From Curvibacter gracilis ATCC BAA-807 (GTDB taxonomy: Bacteria; Pseudomonadota; Gammaproteobacteria; Burkholderiales; Burkholderiaceae_C), in assembly GCF_000518645.1 (NCBI RefSeq), contig NZ_JADZ01000006.1:372001-436000 (forward strand): 64,000 bases of DNA, written 5' to 3'. This document shows, piece after piece, positions 1-11,115 of this stretch. The position numbers were made by a program, and so were the translations under genes. The number at the start of each line of letters is the position of its first letter. Position 1 is the stretch's first letter. The notes under the pieces were generated by a model, which did not search any database, was not told the DNA's origin, and saw only the letters and a program-made list of their open reading frames with translations.

Positions 1-1
1 C

Positions 2-1237
2 TGGCACGACCCCCACCCCTGGGTCGAGAAGGTGCGCCGCGGCGTGCAAGGGTCCGATGGCCTCGGCCTGTTGCAAGCCACACCGGCCTCTTTGCGCCAG
101 GCCGCTTCGGTGCTGGGGCATGACATCGGGCAGATGCGCCTGCCCTTCAACCCCCGTACGTACCGCCCCCATCCCGGCTACCGCGACGACAACCAGCACC
201 TGTGGTGCCGGGATCCCGATCTGCCTCCTTCCGATCTGCCGCTGCAGGGCGAGGCGGCGCAGGGCAGCAACACCCAGGTCGACCTGCAGGCACCGCCCAG
301 CCTGCAGGCCGCGGCCCCCTGGCCGGCCGAGCCGCCGCCTCCGGCCACGGCGCCTGGGGTCTGGCACCCCGAATGGGACCAGCGCATCGGCCGCTATCGC
401 CCGGCCTGGTGCTGTGTGCGGGTGGAGCCCGCCGTGCCGCGGGGGCCGGCTTTGGCGGGCCCCCCGGCGCCGCCGGCCTTGCGCGCCGCGCTGTCGCGCC
501 TGCCCGGCCCGCGCCAGCGGGCCCCCGGCTGTGCCCGTGAGGGCGAGGCCCTGCACCCGGCCGCCCTGGTCGACGCCGCGCTGGACCTGCGCCGTGGCCA
601 CGCCCCCGACCCCCGCCTGTACCAGCGTCAGCGGGCGCAGGGGGCGCCGCTGGCGGTCAGCCTGCTGCTGGACGCGTCGGCCTCCACCGCCGAGCCCGGG
701 CCCGATGGGCAGCCGCTGCTGGCGGCCTTGCGGCCCTCGGTGGCGCACAGCCTGGCCGCCTTGCAGGCGCTGGGGCACCGCCAGGCGGCCTGGGCCTTTG
801 CCTCGCGCGGGCGCCTGCAGGTCACGCTGCGAGGCCTCAAGAGCTGGCACGAGTCGGCCCTGGCACCCGAGGTGCAGGCGCGGCTGGCGGGCTTGCAAAG
901 CGGCGGCTCCACCCGCCTGGGCGCGGTGCTGCGCCAGGCCCTGCAGGATCAGCTGGCCGATGCGGCCCGCCACCCGGGCTGGCGCCGGGTGATCGTGCTG
1001 CTCACCGATGGCGAGCTGCACGACATCGATGTGCACGAGGCCGGCTACCTGCAGGCCGACCTGGCCCGGGCCTGCCGCGAGGCGGCGCGCCACGGGGTGG
1101 CGGTGCGGGCGCTGGTGCTGCCCCCGGGCCGGCCCCAGGCACTGCACCCCTGTCTGGGCGCGGGGGCCTGCGCCGGGCTGCAGGGGCCGAGCCAGTTGGC
1201 TGTGCGCTTGCCGGCCCTGTTGGGTGGCGGTTGGTGA
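2..1237 (+). CDS. norD: NorD-like VWA-domain protein, 5' end outside window
   Basis: The reading frame is already open at the window edge, so the true start lies upstream and at least 411 residues are visible. The C-terminal third is a von Willebrand A domain: a MIDAS-type DASAS motif lies near nt 670 and a VLLTDGELHDIDVHE stretch near nt 1000. The latter closely resembles the LLLTDGxPxDIDVYE signature of NorD, the accessory protein that helps activate nitric oxide reductase with the NorQ ATPase. The region before the VWA domain is rich in Pro and Ala and poorly conserved. NorD family assignment is likely. A link to NO reduction is inferred, because norCB and norQ would lie outside the window. 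Confidence 0.72.
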   Translation, partial: WHDPHPWVEKVRRGVQGSDGLGLLQATPASLRQAASVLGHDIGQMRLPFNPRTYRPHPGYRDDNQHLWCRDPDLPPSDLPLQGEAAQGSNTQVDLQAPPSLQAAAPWPAEPPPPATAPGVWHPEWDQRIGRYRPAWCCVRVEPAVPRGPALAGPPAPPALRAALSRLPGPRQRAPGCAREGEALHPAALVDAALDLRRGHAPDPRLYQRQRAQGAPLAVSLLLDASASTAEPGPDGQPLLAALRPSVAHSLAALQALGHRQAAWAFASRGRLQVTLRGLKSWHESALAPEVQARLAGLQSGGSTRLGAVLRQALQDQLADAARHPGWRRVIVLLTDGELHDIDVHEAGYLQADLARACREAARHGVAVRALVLPPGRPQALHPCLGAGACAGLQGPSQLAVRLPALLGGGW

Positions 1238-1251
1238 GCCCCGGTGGGCCC

Positions 1252-2346
1252 TCAGAACACCTGTTTGATGCCCAGTGAAATACCGGTGGCGCTGCGGCGG
1301 GTGCCCGGCAGGTGGGCCGCGCCTTGCCACTGCGTCTGGTCCAGTTCGGCGTACACCAGGCTGCGGCGCGAGAGCTTGTATTCGAGGAAGCCCACCGCCC
1401 TGTTGAACCCATCGTTGGCCAGGCCGCTCTGCTGGCGTTTCACGTGGTAGAGCGCCAGCACCAGGTCCAACTGGGCGCTCAAGGGCAGCACGCCGCCGAA
1501 GGACAGGATGTCACGCCGGGTTTCCTGGGTGGTGCTGGTCTCGGCCACGTGACGGGCATAGCTGGCCGACCAGCGCCCGCCCCAGGCGGCCAGGCCCAGG
1601 CCGGCGCTGACGGCTTTCAGGCTCAAGCCTTCGGCGGTCTTGAACTGGCTCAGGGACAGGCTGCCGTTCAGCTCGGGCGTGTCGTAGAACAGGCCCAGCT
1701 CGGTGGCGCCTGCCTGCGAGGGGGCATCGCTTTGTCGCTGGCCCTGCGCGCGCAGGGCACGCCATTCATAGGCCCCGGTCTTGAGGCTGTATTTGAGGCT
1801 GTTGTCGAGGCGGAATGAGCCGTTGGCGGAGCCCGCCGGCCCGTACTCCTGGCCCAGGCCATGGGCGCTCAGCCCGGCCAGGGCCACGTTGGGGTTGAAG
1901 GGCGCAAAGCGAAAGCCCAGGGGGTCGATCCTGCCCAGAGAGTCGCCCAACAGCGTGGTCTGGCGGCCCAGCGTCAGCGTGCCGGCCTCGCCCGACAGGC
2001 CGAGAAAGGCCGCCCGGTCAAACCATTTGTCGCGGTTGATGCTGGTGCCGTCGTTCAGGTTGAGCCCGCTTTCCAGGTTGAACAGCGCCGCCAGACCGGC
2101 GCCCAGGTCTTCTCGGCCGCGAAAGCCCAGGCGGCTGGTGGTGTCGATGCCGCTGCCGACCAGGCTGCTGTTGCCAGGGCTGGGGGCATTGCCGGGCGTC
2201 AGGCCGCTGGCTTGGCGAACGCCGAGGTCGGCAATGCCATAGACGGTGACGCCGTTGGCGGGCGTCTGGGCCTGCGCGAAGGGCCCGAGCAGGCCGAACA
2301 AACCCAGACAGCCTGCCATGCCGGCAGTACGAGCGTGAAATGTCAT
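1252..2346 (-). CDS. Gram-negative porin, Omp32 type
   Basis: A 364-residue outer-membrane trimeric porin of the general betaproteobacterial family. It has a signal peptide ending in AQA (about residues 1-27), the mature start VTVYGIADLGV typical of these porins, an SRLGFRGREDLGAG strand near residue 72, many alternating aromatic beta strands, and the terminal phenylalanine (IKQVF) recognised by the BAM complex. It should allow diffusion of small anionic solutes. It converges with the norD-like gene, 14 bp apart. About 260 bp of non-coding DNA precede it, with no clear operator visible. Substrate preference cannot be read from sequence. Confidence 0.9.
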   Translation of the reverse strand: MTFHARTAGMAGCLGLFGLLGPFAQAQTPANGVTVYGIADLGVRQASGLTPGNAPSPGNSSLVGSGIDTTSRLGFRGREDLGAGLAALFNLESGLNLNDGTSINRDKWFDRAAFLGLSGEAGTLTLGRQTTLLGDSLGRIDPLGFRFAPFNPNVALAGLSAHGLGQEYGPAGSANGSFRLDNSLKYSLKTGAYEWRALRAQGQRQSDAPSQAGATELGLFYDTPELNGSLSLSQFKTAEGLSLKAVSAGLGLAAWGGRWSASYARHVAETSTTQETRRDILSFGGVLPLSAQLDLVLALYHVKRQQSGLANDGFNRAVGFLEYKLSRRSLVYAELDQTQWQGAAHLPGTRRSATGISLGIKQVF

Positions 2347-2606
2347 GAAAAGAGTCTCCGGAGCCCGGTTGCGGGCTCGTGTTGATACCGAGGGGGTGCT
2401 TGTGCCGGCGGGTTCGGCCAGGGCGCTCTGGTGGGGTGGCGCCGTTGTGAGGCGGTGGCCGGAGGGCGCTGCGGGCTTGGGCAGCGCTGCCGGCGGTCAG
2501 AGCCCTGAGAGCGTAGAGGCCGTTTGACGCGGGTACCCAACCGCTCGGTCGATCGATTCAGACCTTGGTCGGTTGACAGGGTTCTGAGAGGCTGGGCGTG
2601 CGGGGC

Positions 2607-3518
2607 TCAGCGCTCGCCCCGCACGTCCTGGATCAACTCGATGAAGCGCCGCGCGCCCAGGCCCAGGGGCCGCTCCTTGGACCACACCACATCCACCCAC
2701 AGGGCCAGGCCGTTGGTGAGGTTCTCGAACGGCAGCACCACCAGGCTGCCGGCCGCCACCTGGCTGCGCACAAAGGACTGCGGCAGCCAGCCCCAGCCCA
2801 GGCCGGCCTCGATCAGGCGCAGGGCCACCACCTGGTTGTCGGTGCGCCAGTGGTGGCGGGCAAACACGAAGCGGGGGTCGCTCTGGCCCAGGTCGCGCCC
2901 GGCCACCACGATCTGGCGTACCTCGGTCAGCAGGTTTTCGCGAAAGGTCTGGGCCGGCTCGCCCGGCGCCGGCGGGTGGGCCAGCATGGGGTGGCCGGGG
3001 GCCATCACGGCCACCAGGGTTTCGTTGCCCACCTCCTGAAAGCCCTCGCGGCCGTCCAGGCTGGGGCGCTCGAACACCAGGGCCAGCTGGGCGCGCCCCT
3101 CATGCAGCAGCTTCAGCGCATCAGCCTGCGGGGCCGCCAGCAGTTCGACCTGCAGCAGCGGGTGCTCGGCCGCCAGCGCCGCCAAGGGGCCGCTCCAGGG
3201 CCCGGCCAGCAGCTCGGGCGCGATGGCCAGCGTGAGCCGCTCCTCCAGCCCCTGGTTGAGCGAACGGGCCTGCGAGTTGAGCTGGCGCAACTGCACCGCC
3301 AGCAGCCGCGCCTGGGGCTCCAGGGCCCGGGCGGCGGCGGTGGGCCGGGGCTCGCGGCCGCTGCGGTCGAACAGCACCAGGTCCAGCTCGGCCTCCAGTT
3401 GCGCCACCGCCATGCTCACGGCCGAAGGCACGCGCCCCAGGGCCCGGGCCGCGGCCGAAAACGAGCCGCGGTCCAGCACGCTCAGAAACAGATCCACGTT
3501 GTCGGCGCTGAAAGCCAT
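2607..3518 (-). CDS. LysR-family transcriptional regulator
   Basis: A 303-residue LTTR. The N-terminal winged helix-turn-helix (residues about 4-62, with DLFLSVLDRGSFSAAARALG and PSAVSMAVAQLEAEL) is followed by a linker helix and a substrate-binding effector domain (about 90-295). It is divergent from the PACE efflux gene with only 65 bp between the start codons, the classic arrangement for an LTTR controlling its neighbour. Acinetobacter AceR, an LTTR, controls the PACE pump AceI, which makes the same role plausible here. The effector is unknown. Confidence 0.88.
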   Translation of the reverse strand: MAFSADNVDLFLSVLDRGSFSAAARALGRVPSAVSMAVAQLEAELDLVLFDRSGREPRPTAAARALEPQARLLAVQLRQLNSQARSLNQGLEERLTLAIAPELLAGPWSGPLAALAAEHPLLQVELLAAPQADALKLLHEGRAQLALVFERPSLDGREGFQEVGNETLVAVMAPGHPMLAHPPAPGEPAQTFRENLLTEVRQIVVAGRDLGQSDPRFVFARHHWRTDNQVVALRLIEAGLGWGWLPQSFVRSQVAAGSLVVLPFENLTNGLALWVDVVWSKERPLGLGARRFIELIQDVRGER

Positions 3519-3583
3519 GATGTATCAATTAATCTGAAAGGAGGTGACTTTAACTGTCAGATCAATGCACATAAAGTGCGCCC

Positions 3584-4084
3584 ATGTCTTGCCCATCGCC
3601 CACTTCGACGTCCACCTCTTCCATCACCCCCAGCCGCCCCGGCCCACGGCCCTGGCTGTTCGCGCTGCAGGGGTGGCGTCGCCGGGTGCTGTTCGTCTCG
3701 CTTTACGAAGCCATCGCCATTGCGTTCTCGAGCTGGGGTCTGGCCGAGATGTCGGGCGATGGCCTGGCCCATGCGGGCGTGATGGGCCTGGCCGCCTCGG
3801 CCATCGCCATCGTGTGGAACCTGGTCTTCAATGCCCTGTTCGAGCGCTGGGAAGCGCGCCAGACCGTGCGCGGCCGAGGCTTTGCCCGCCGCGCCGCCCA
3901 CGCCGTCGGCTTCGAGGGCGGGCTGCTGCTTTACTTTGTGCCTTTGTTCGCCTGGTGGTTTGACGTCAGCCTCTGGCAGTCCTTGGTGATGGACCTGGGC
4001 CTGCTGGTGTTCTTTCTGATCTACACCTTCGTCTTCAACTGGTGCTTCGACCGCGTCTTCGGCCTGCCCGGCAGCGCGGCCTGA
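3584..4084 (+). CDS. PACE-family efflux pump (AceI-like)
   Basis: A 166-residue inner-membrane protein with two bacterial transmembrane pair (BTP) domains, giving four helices. The first helix holds RRVLFVSLYEAIAIAFSS, where E42 corresponds to the membrane glutamate essential for proton coupling in AceI. The second BTP ends in FVFNWCFDRVFG. Family members export chlorhexidine, acriflavine and short-chain diamines in exchange for protons. The N-terminal 28 residues are Ser/Pro/Thr rich and extra compared with the family, so translation may begin further in. An in-frame stop just upstream at 3572 rules out a longer protein. It probably forms a regulator-pump pair with the divergent LysR gene. 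Confidence 0.85.
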   Translation: MSCPSPTSTSTSSITPSRPGPRPWLFALQGWRRRVLFVSLYEAIAIAFSSWGLAEMSGDGLAHAGVMGLAASAIAIVWNLVFNALFERWEARQTVRGRGFARRAAHAVGFEGGLLLYFVPLFAWWFDVSLWQSLVMDLGLLVFFLIYTFVFNWCFDRVFGLPGSAA

Positions 4085-4103
4085 GCCGCGCGCAGGGGCG
4101 GGT

Positions 4104-4676
4104 TCAGGACATCCGGTCCATTTCCTGCTGCATGGTCTGGATCAGGGCGGCGTAGCTCTTGAGCTTTTCGGTGCGCTCGCGCACCCGGTTGCTCATGTGC
4201 ACGCCGATGGCCAGCAGCAGTTTCACGCCCAGGGCCGGGTCTTCTTCCAGCAACTCGCCCAGGGCGGCCCGGCCCAGCTTGGCGGCCAGCACCTCGGTGC
4301 AGGTGGTGCAGGTGGCCGACCGGGGCGAGCCATCGAGCAGGCCCAGCTCACCCACCAGGGCACCGGCGCCGATCACGGCGGTGGTGATGGGGGTGCGGCG
4401 GCTGACGATGAAGTTCTCCACCATCACATCGCCCTCCAGGATCAGCAGCATGTAATCGGTGTCTTCGGTCTGCCCCTCGCGCATGAAGCACTGGCCGGCC
4501 AGCAGCCGCATGGGTTCCATGTAGCTCACGATGCGGCGCGCGTCATCGGCCGACAACTGGATCAGCGCACTGGGCGCATGCAGCATCTGCGCGGCCAGTT
4601 CGGCCGCCGGCGAATCCTGGACCGAGAGGCGGCGGCGCTTGCGCGATTTGAGTGACTTCAGCAGGGCTTCGAGCAT
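4104..4676 (-). CDS. Cyclic-nucleotide-binding domain protein without DNA-binding domain
   Basis: About 190 residues when started at the ATG giving MLEALLKSLKSRKRRR; an alternative TTG lies 18 bp upstream. Residues about 40-155 form a Crp/cNMP-binding barrel. GALVGELGLLDGSPRSATCTT matches the phosphate-binding cassette, with the conserved Glu and Arg. Unlike Crp/Fnr regulators there is no C-terminal helix-turn-helix; the protein ends in an amphipathic coiled-coil-like helix. It may be a stand-alone nucleotide sensor acting through a partner. It is convergent with the PACE gene and divergent from metH. Ligand and partner are unknown. Confidence 0.78.
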   Translation of the reverse strand: MLEALLKSLKSRKRRRLSVQDSPAAELAAQMLHAPSALIQLSADDARRIVSYMEPMRLLAGQCFMREGQTEDTDYMLLILEGDVMVENFIVSRRTPITTAVIGAGALVGELGLLDGSPRSATCTTCTEVLAAKLGRAALGELLEEDPALGVKLLLAIGVHMSNRVRERTEKLKSYAALIQTMQQEMDRMS

Positions 4677-4761
4677 CGTGGGCGGGGACCGCAACAGGCC
4701 GGCAGGGGGTTGATGGTGGTGGACAGAGGGTGAGTCAGGGGATCACACAGTAAAATCAATG

Positions 4762-4840
4762 GTATCTCAAGGAGCGTTGCAGCAGGCCCGCGGGGGCTTG
4801 TCAGGCTTGAGGTGTTTCCGCGATGTCAACGACGCTCACC
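4762..4840 (+). promoter_or_regulatory. SAH riboswitch upstream of metH
   Basis: The leader of metH carries the conserved blocks of the S-adenosylhomocysteine riboswitch: AAGGAGCGTTGC at 4769-4780, CAGGCTTGAG at 4802-4811 and GACGCTCACC at 4831-4840. The expected helices form. CTCAA (4766-4770) pairs with TTGAG (4807-4811), and GAGCGT (4772-4777) pairs with ACGCTC (4832-4837) in the pseudoknot-like helix. A plausible -10 element (TAAAAT, 4751-4756) sits just upstream. This class is known to turn on expression when SAH accumulates and is typically found before ahcY or metH in beta- and gammaproteobacteria. Confidence 0.88.
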
Positions 4841-4870
4841 TGATTCCGCACGACCCTCCAGGTGAGTTCC

Positions 4871-7618
<2,748 letters not shown>

Positions 7619-7752
7619 GCCGGGCCCGGGCGGGTCATACCTCGTTGCCTGACAGGGCCTTGGCATTTCGCAGACACAGCGCAACACAGGCGCGCTACAT
7701 TGGCAGCCTGTGCGCGTGGCCCCTGACGGGGCCTTGCTGAAGGAGGCTGATC

Positions 7753-8625
7753 ATGATGATTTCTGCCCATCCCCACCCTCAAGCCCCTGGCATGCCGCCC
7801 CAGGAGGGCCTGCCGCCACCTTCGCTGCTGGGGCCCTTCGCCGGGCTGCTGGGCGTGGTGGCCCTGGCCTTGGCGGCCAGCCTGGTGCTGGTACAGACGC
7901 GCCCGGCTGAATTCAAGACGCCGCCGGCCCCCACCCCTTCTGCCCCGACCGCCCCGACCGCCCCCCCGCCGCCGGCCAGCGCGGCGGCCTTCACCCCCCC
8001 GGATCTGCACCCCACGCCCCCCCGCGTGTCGGCCCTGGCAGCGGCACGGCCGTCTGGCCCACCCCCGCTGTCTTTTGCCCTGCCGCGACAGGGGCCGTCG
8101 CACCACGCGCCTCTGCCGCCTTCACCGGGCAGCGCCTCGCTCAAGGGCGTTTACGGCACCCAGAAGGCCTGTGCGCAGTGCGGCTGGGTCGAGTCGGTTC
8201 AATCGCTGTCGGTGGGTTCGGGGGGCCTGCCACCCGGCGCCACCGTGGCAGCGGGGGCGGCCCTGGGCGCGCAGGCCGGTGCCAACCGTGGCACTGCAAC
8301 AGGTACGTCAACAGGTGCTTATGGCAGCAACCCCGCGGCTGCCGCCGCTGGTGCCGTGCTCGGGGCCCACGTGGGGGCGCGCACCGGGCAAACCCGCCAG
8401 CAACCGGCCTACGAGGTCAACATCCGCATGGAAGACGGCAGCCAGCGTGTGTTCGAGCTGCCCGAGCCCCTACCCTTGGGCGCGGCCGTGGTGGTGGAGG
8501 GCGGCGTGCCGCGCCTGGCGCCCGAGCGGGGGGCTTCCGCCAGCGCCGGTACAGGCGTGGGCGCTGGTGTGGGCACAGGGGCTGGCGCCGCGGGCAGCGG
8601 CAAGTCCTACGGCACCAGCCGCTGA
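7753..8625 (+). CDS. Membrane-anchored glycine-zipper (SlyB-like) protein
   Basis: A 290-residue protein preceded by a good ribosome binding site (AGGAGG at 7741). It has one transmembrane helix (about residues 27-47), a Pro/Ala/Thr-rich periplasmic linker (about 50-130), and a domain beginning CAQCGWVESVQS. This domain continues into Gly/Ala-rich repeats and the strand YEVNIRMEDGSQRVFEL, the pattern of the glycine-zipper 2TM/SlyB family. Its tail is low-complexity Gly-Ala. SlyB-type proteins are envelope proteins of ill-defined stabilising role. This copy is membrane-anchored rather than a lipoprotein. Exact function is unknown. Confidence 0.72.
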   Translation: MMISAHPHPQAPGMPPQEGLPPPSLLGPFAGLLGVVALALAASLVLVQTRPAEFKTPPAPTPSAPTAPTAPPPPASAAAFTPPDLHPTPPRVSALAAARPSGPPPLSFALPRQGPSHHAPLPPSPGSASLKGVYGTQKACAQCGWVESVQSLSVGSGGLPPGATVAAGAALGAQAGANRGTATGTSTGAYGSNPAAAAAGAVLGAHVGARTGQTRQQPAYEVNIRMEDGSQRVFELPEPLPLGAAVVVEGGVPRLAPERGASASAGTGVGAGVGTGAGAAGSGKSYGTSR

Positions 8626-8651
8626 CGACGGCCCGCCTCGGTCGACGCGGC

Positions 8652-9776
8652 TCAGAGCGCCGCGTACACCAGCGCCGGGTACAGCTCGATCCAGTGGTTC
8701 AGCAGCCCGGGCGCCTGGGTCAGCAGCACGGCGAACAGCTCTTCGGCCGGGTCGACAAAGAACACCGTGCCCCCCAGCCCGCTCCAGCCGTATTGGCCGG
8801 CCGAGCCCGGGCGGGCGGCCAGCCCGGTTTCCCGGCGCACCGACACACCCAGGCCAAAGCCATGGCCGGGCGGCAGGATGTCGCCCGCCACCGGGATGCT
8901 GCCCAGGTGGTCGGCCGTCATGAAGGCCAGGGTGGCGCGGCTGACCAGGCGCACGCCCTCGCGCTCACCGCCACCCAGCATCAGCTGCAGAAAGCGGGCG
9001 TAGTCGCCCGCCGTGGACACCAGGCCGCCGCCGCCCGATTCGAACACCGGCGGCCGGCTCACGTCGATCAGGTTCACGGCGGTGCCCGTGGCGGGGTCTT
9101 TGGCCAAGGGTTCGGCCAGGCGGTGCAGTTGCCCTTCAGGCACGGAAAAGCCGGTGTCCTCCATGCCCAGCGGCTGCAGGATCAGGCGCTGCAGCACGGC
9201 GCCCAGGGGCTGACCCTCGACCACCTCCAGCACGGCGCCCAGCACGTCGGTGGCGCGGCTGTACTCCCAGGCCGTGCCCGGGTCACGCAGCAGGGGCAAG
9301 GGGCCCAGGTTCTGGGCCAGTTGCTGGTTGCTGTGCTGGCGTGAGCCGATGCGGGCCACGCGGTAGGTCTGGGCCACCGGGGTTTCGTCCCAGGCATAGC
9401 TCAGGCCTGCGGTGTGGCGCAGCAGGTCGTGCAGCGTGGCCTCACGCCTCACGGGGCGGCCACCTTCGGGGGTGTACACGCTCTGGCCGGCAAAGCCGCC
9501 CAGGTAGCGCGACACCGGGTGGGCCAGCTGCAGTCGGCCCTGCTCCATCAGCATCAGCACCGCCAGCGAGACGATGGGCTTGGTCATCGAGTAGATGCGG
9601 AACACCGTGTCGCGCGCCATGGGCGGGGCGCCGGTGCCCGGGCCTTGCGCGCCCAGGGCCGCGTGCAGCACGCGCTGGCCCCGGTGCTCGATCAGAGCCA
9701 CCGCGCCGGGCAGCAGCCCCCGGTCGATGTGGTCTTGCAGAACGGCTTGCAGTTGGAGCAGGGCAGGGGGGTGCAT
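8652..9776 (-). CDS. Serine hydrolase, class C beta-lactamase / family VIII esterase type
   Basis: A 374-residue protein of the beta-lactamase-related (EstB/LovD) superfamily. The nucleophile motif SMTK (in RIYSMTKPI, about residue 83) matches SxxK, and YSR in AWEYSRATDVLG supplies the second conserved Tyr. Without a signal peptide it should be cytoplasmic and act as an esterase, transesterase or amidase rather than a true beta-lactamase. It lies 77 bp downstream of the enamidase on the same strand and may be co-transcribed with it. A role in nicotinate breakdown is possible but not shown by the sequence. Confidence 0.82.
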   Translation of the reverse strand: MHPPALLQLQAVLQDHIDRGLLPGAVALIEHRGQRVLHAALGAQGPGTGAPPMARDTVFRIYSMTKPIVSLAVLMLMEQGRLQLAHPVSRYLGGFAGQSVYTPEGGRPVRREATLHDLLRHTAGLSYAWDETPVAQTYRVARIGSRQHSNQQLAQNLGPLPLLRDPGTAWEYSRATDVLGAVLEVVEGQPLGAVLQRLILQPLGMEDTGFSVPEGQLHRLAEPLAKDPATGTAVNLIDVSRPPVFESGGGGLVSTAGDYARFLQLMLGGGEREGVRLVSRATLAFMTADHLGSIPVAGDILPPGHGFGLGVSVRRETGLAARPGSAGQYGWSGLGGTVFFVDPAEELFAVLLTQAPGLLNHWIELYPALVYAAL

Positions 9777-9853
9777 CGGGGCCTCGTGACAGGTGGGTGG
9801 GCCGATTCTAGGAAGGCCTTCGCCTGCGGGCGTCGCCCTGGCGACGCAGGCCT

Positions 9854-11053
9854 TCAGTGCGCGCTGTGCAGCACCACCGGGATCTCGGTGGCCGGGGGCG
9901 TGTTGCGGCTGCGGCCGCAGCGCACCAGGCCATCGATCATCACCATGCCGACGCCGGGCAGGTCGCCCAGCTGCACGCTTTCGAGCAGGGTGGCGCCAGC
10001 GGTGTGCTGGGCCCGGTCCATGAACACGAAGTCGGCCGCGCGGCCGACCTCGATCAGGCCGCAGTTGAGCTGGCGGATGCGCGCCGTGTTGCCGGTGGCA
10101 AAGCAGAACACCAGTTCAGCCGGGATGTTGGCAAAGCTCGAGATCAGCGCAATCATGCGCAGCATGCCCAGGGGCTGCACCCCCGAGCCCGCGGGCCCGT
10201 CGGTGCCCAGGATCACGCGGTGCGGGCATTTGAGTTCGATGGCCGCACGGGCCGCTTCGATGGCGATCTTCTCGTTGCCGTTGTGCACCAGCTCGATCGC
10301 GCGCGACGACTTCTCGCACAGCTCGCACACATGCTTCCAGGGCAGCGAGGTGTGGCCGCCGTTGATGTGGCCGATCACGTCGGCGTCGGCCTCCAGCACC
10401 ACGTCCTTGTCGATCAGGCCCGAGCCCGGGATCGACGGGCCACCCGTGTGGATGGTGCTCTGGATGCCGTGCTTGCGTGCCCAGGCCACCATCTCCTTGG
10501 CCTCGTAGCCGGCCTTGACCGAGCCCAGGCCTACCTCGCCGAGCAGGGTCACGCCGGCCTCGGCCAGTTCCTTGAAGTCGTGCTCGGTCATGCCTTTTTC
10601 GATCACCGGGGCGCCTGCGATCACCTTCACGCCACCGGGGCGGAAGTTGTCGAAGGCGCGCTGCGCGGTGATCGCCAGGGCCTTCAGGCCCACGATGTCC
10701 TTGGGGCGGCCGGGCAGGTGCACCTCGCCGGCCGAGATCATGCTGGTCACGCCGCCGTTCAGGGTCGACTCGATCCAGCCCAGTTGGTTCTGCCGCGGCG
10801 TCCAGTCGCCGAACACCGGGTGCACGTGGCTGTCGATCAGGCCCGGGGCCAGGCAGGTGCCACGGGCGTCGATCACGGTGCGGGCGCCCTCGGTGTCGCA
10901 GTCCTTGTAGCGGCCCACGGCCGTGATCAGGCCGTCATGCACCACCACGGTGTCGGCGTCGAGGATGGGGTGGTCCAGATCGCCGGACAACAACAGGCCG
11001 ATGTTCTGGATGACGACCTTGCCGGACTTCTCGCCGGCGACTGCTTCTGCCAT
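9854..11053 (-). CDS. ena: Enamidase (6-oxo-1,4,5,6-tetrahydronicotinate amidohydrolase)
   Basis: A 399-residue amidohydrolase-superfamily enzyme very like Eubacterium barkeri enamidase, which opens 1,4,5,6-tetrahydro-6-oxonicotinate to 2-formylglutarate plus ammonia. The binuclear metal site is visible: H76/H78 in DSHVHP, a Glu candidate at 173 (LGEVGLG), H202 in TIHTGG, H229 in GHINGG and the catalytic Asp 285 in LGTDGPAGSG. The start at 11053 is chosen because AGGAG lies 6 bp upstream; the longer in-frame extension is Arg/Pro-rich and unlike the family. Related amidohydrolases of other specificity exist, but its divergent neighbour, a 6-hydroxynicotinate reductase homologue, makes the product, which strongly supports this call. 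Confidence 0.88.
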   Translation of the reverse strand: MAEAVAGEKSGKVVIQNIGLLLSGDLDHPILDADTVVVHDGLITAVGRYKDCDTEGARTVIDARGTCLAPGLIDSHVHPVFGDWTPRQNQLGWIESTLNGGVTSMISAGEVHLPGRPKDIVGLKALAITAQRAFDNFRPGGVKVIAGAPVIEKGMTEHDFKELAEAGVTLLGEVGLGSVKAGYEAKEMVAWARKHGIQSTIHTGGPSIPGSGLIDKDVVLEADADVIGHINGGHTSLPWKHVCELCEKSSRAIELVHNGNEKIAIEAARAAIELKCPHRVILGTDGPAGSGVQPLGMLRMIALISSFANIPAELVFCFATGNTARIRQLNCGLIEVGRAADFVFMDRAQHTAGATLLESVQLGDLPGVGMVMIDGLVRCGRSRNTPPATEIPVVLHSAH

Positions 11054-11115
11054 GGTGTGCTCCTGTGGGGGTGGAAATGTAGGCCACCCCTGGCGGGTGG
11101 CCGCAGGGAAATCGC

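Noticed and set aside
3537-3547. A perfect Shine-Dalgarno-like AAGGAGGTGA upstream of the PACE gene
   Set aside because: It is about 37 bp from the PACE start and in-frame stops intervene, so it cannot serve that start. The frame it could serve (from 3544) is a shadow of the PACE gene.
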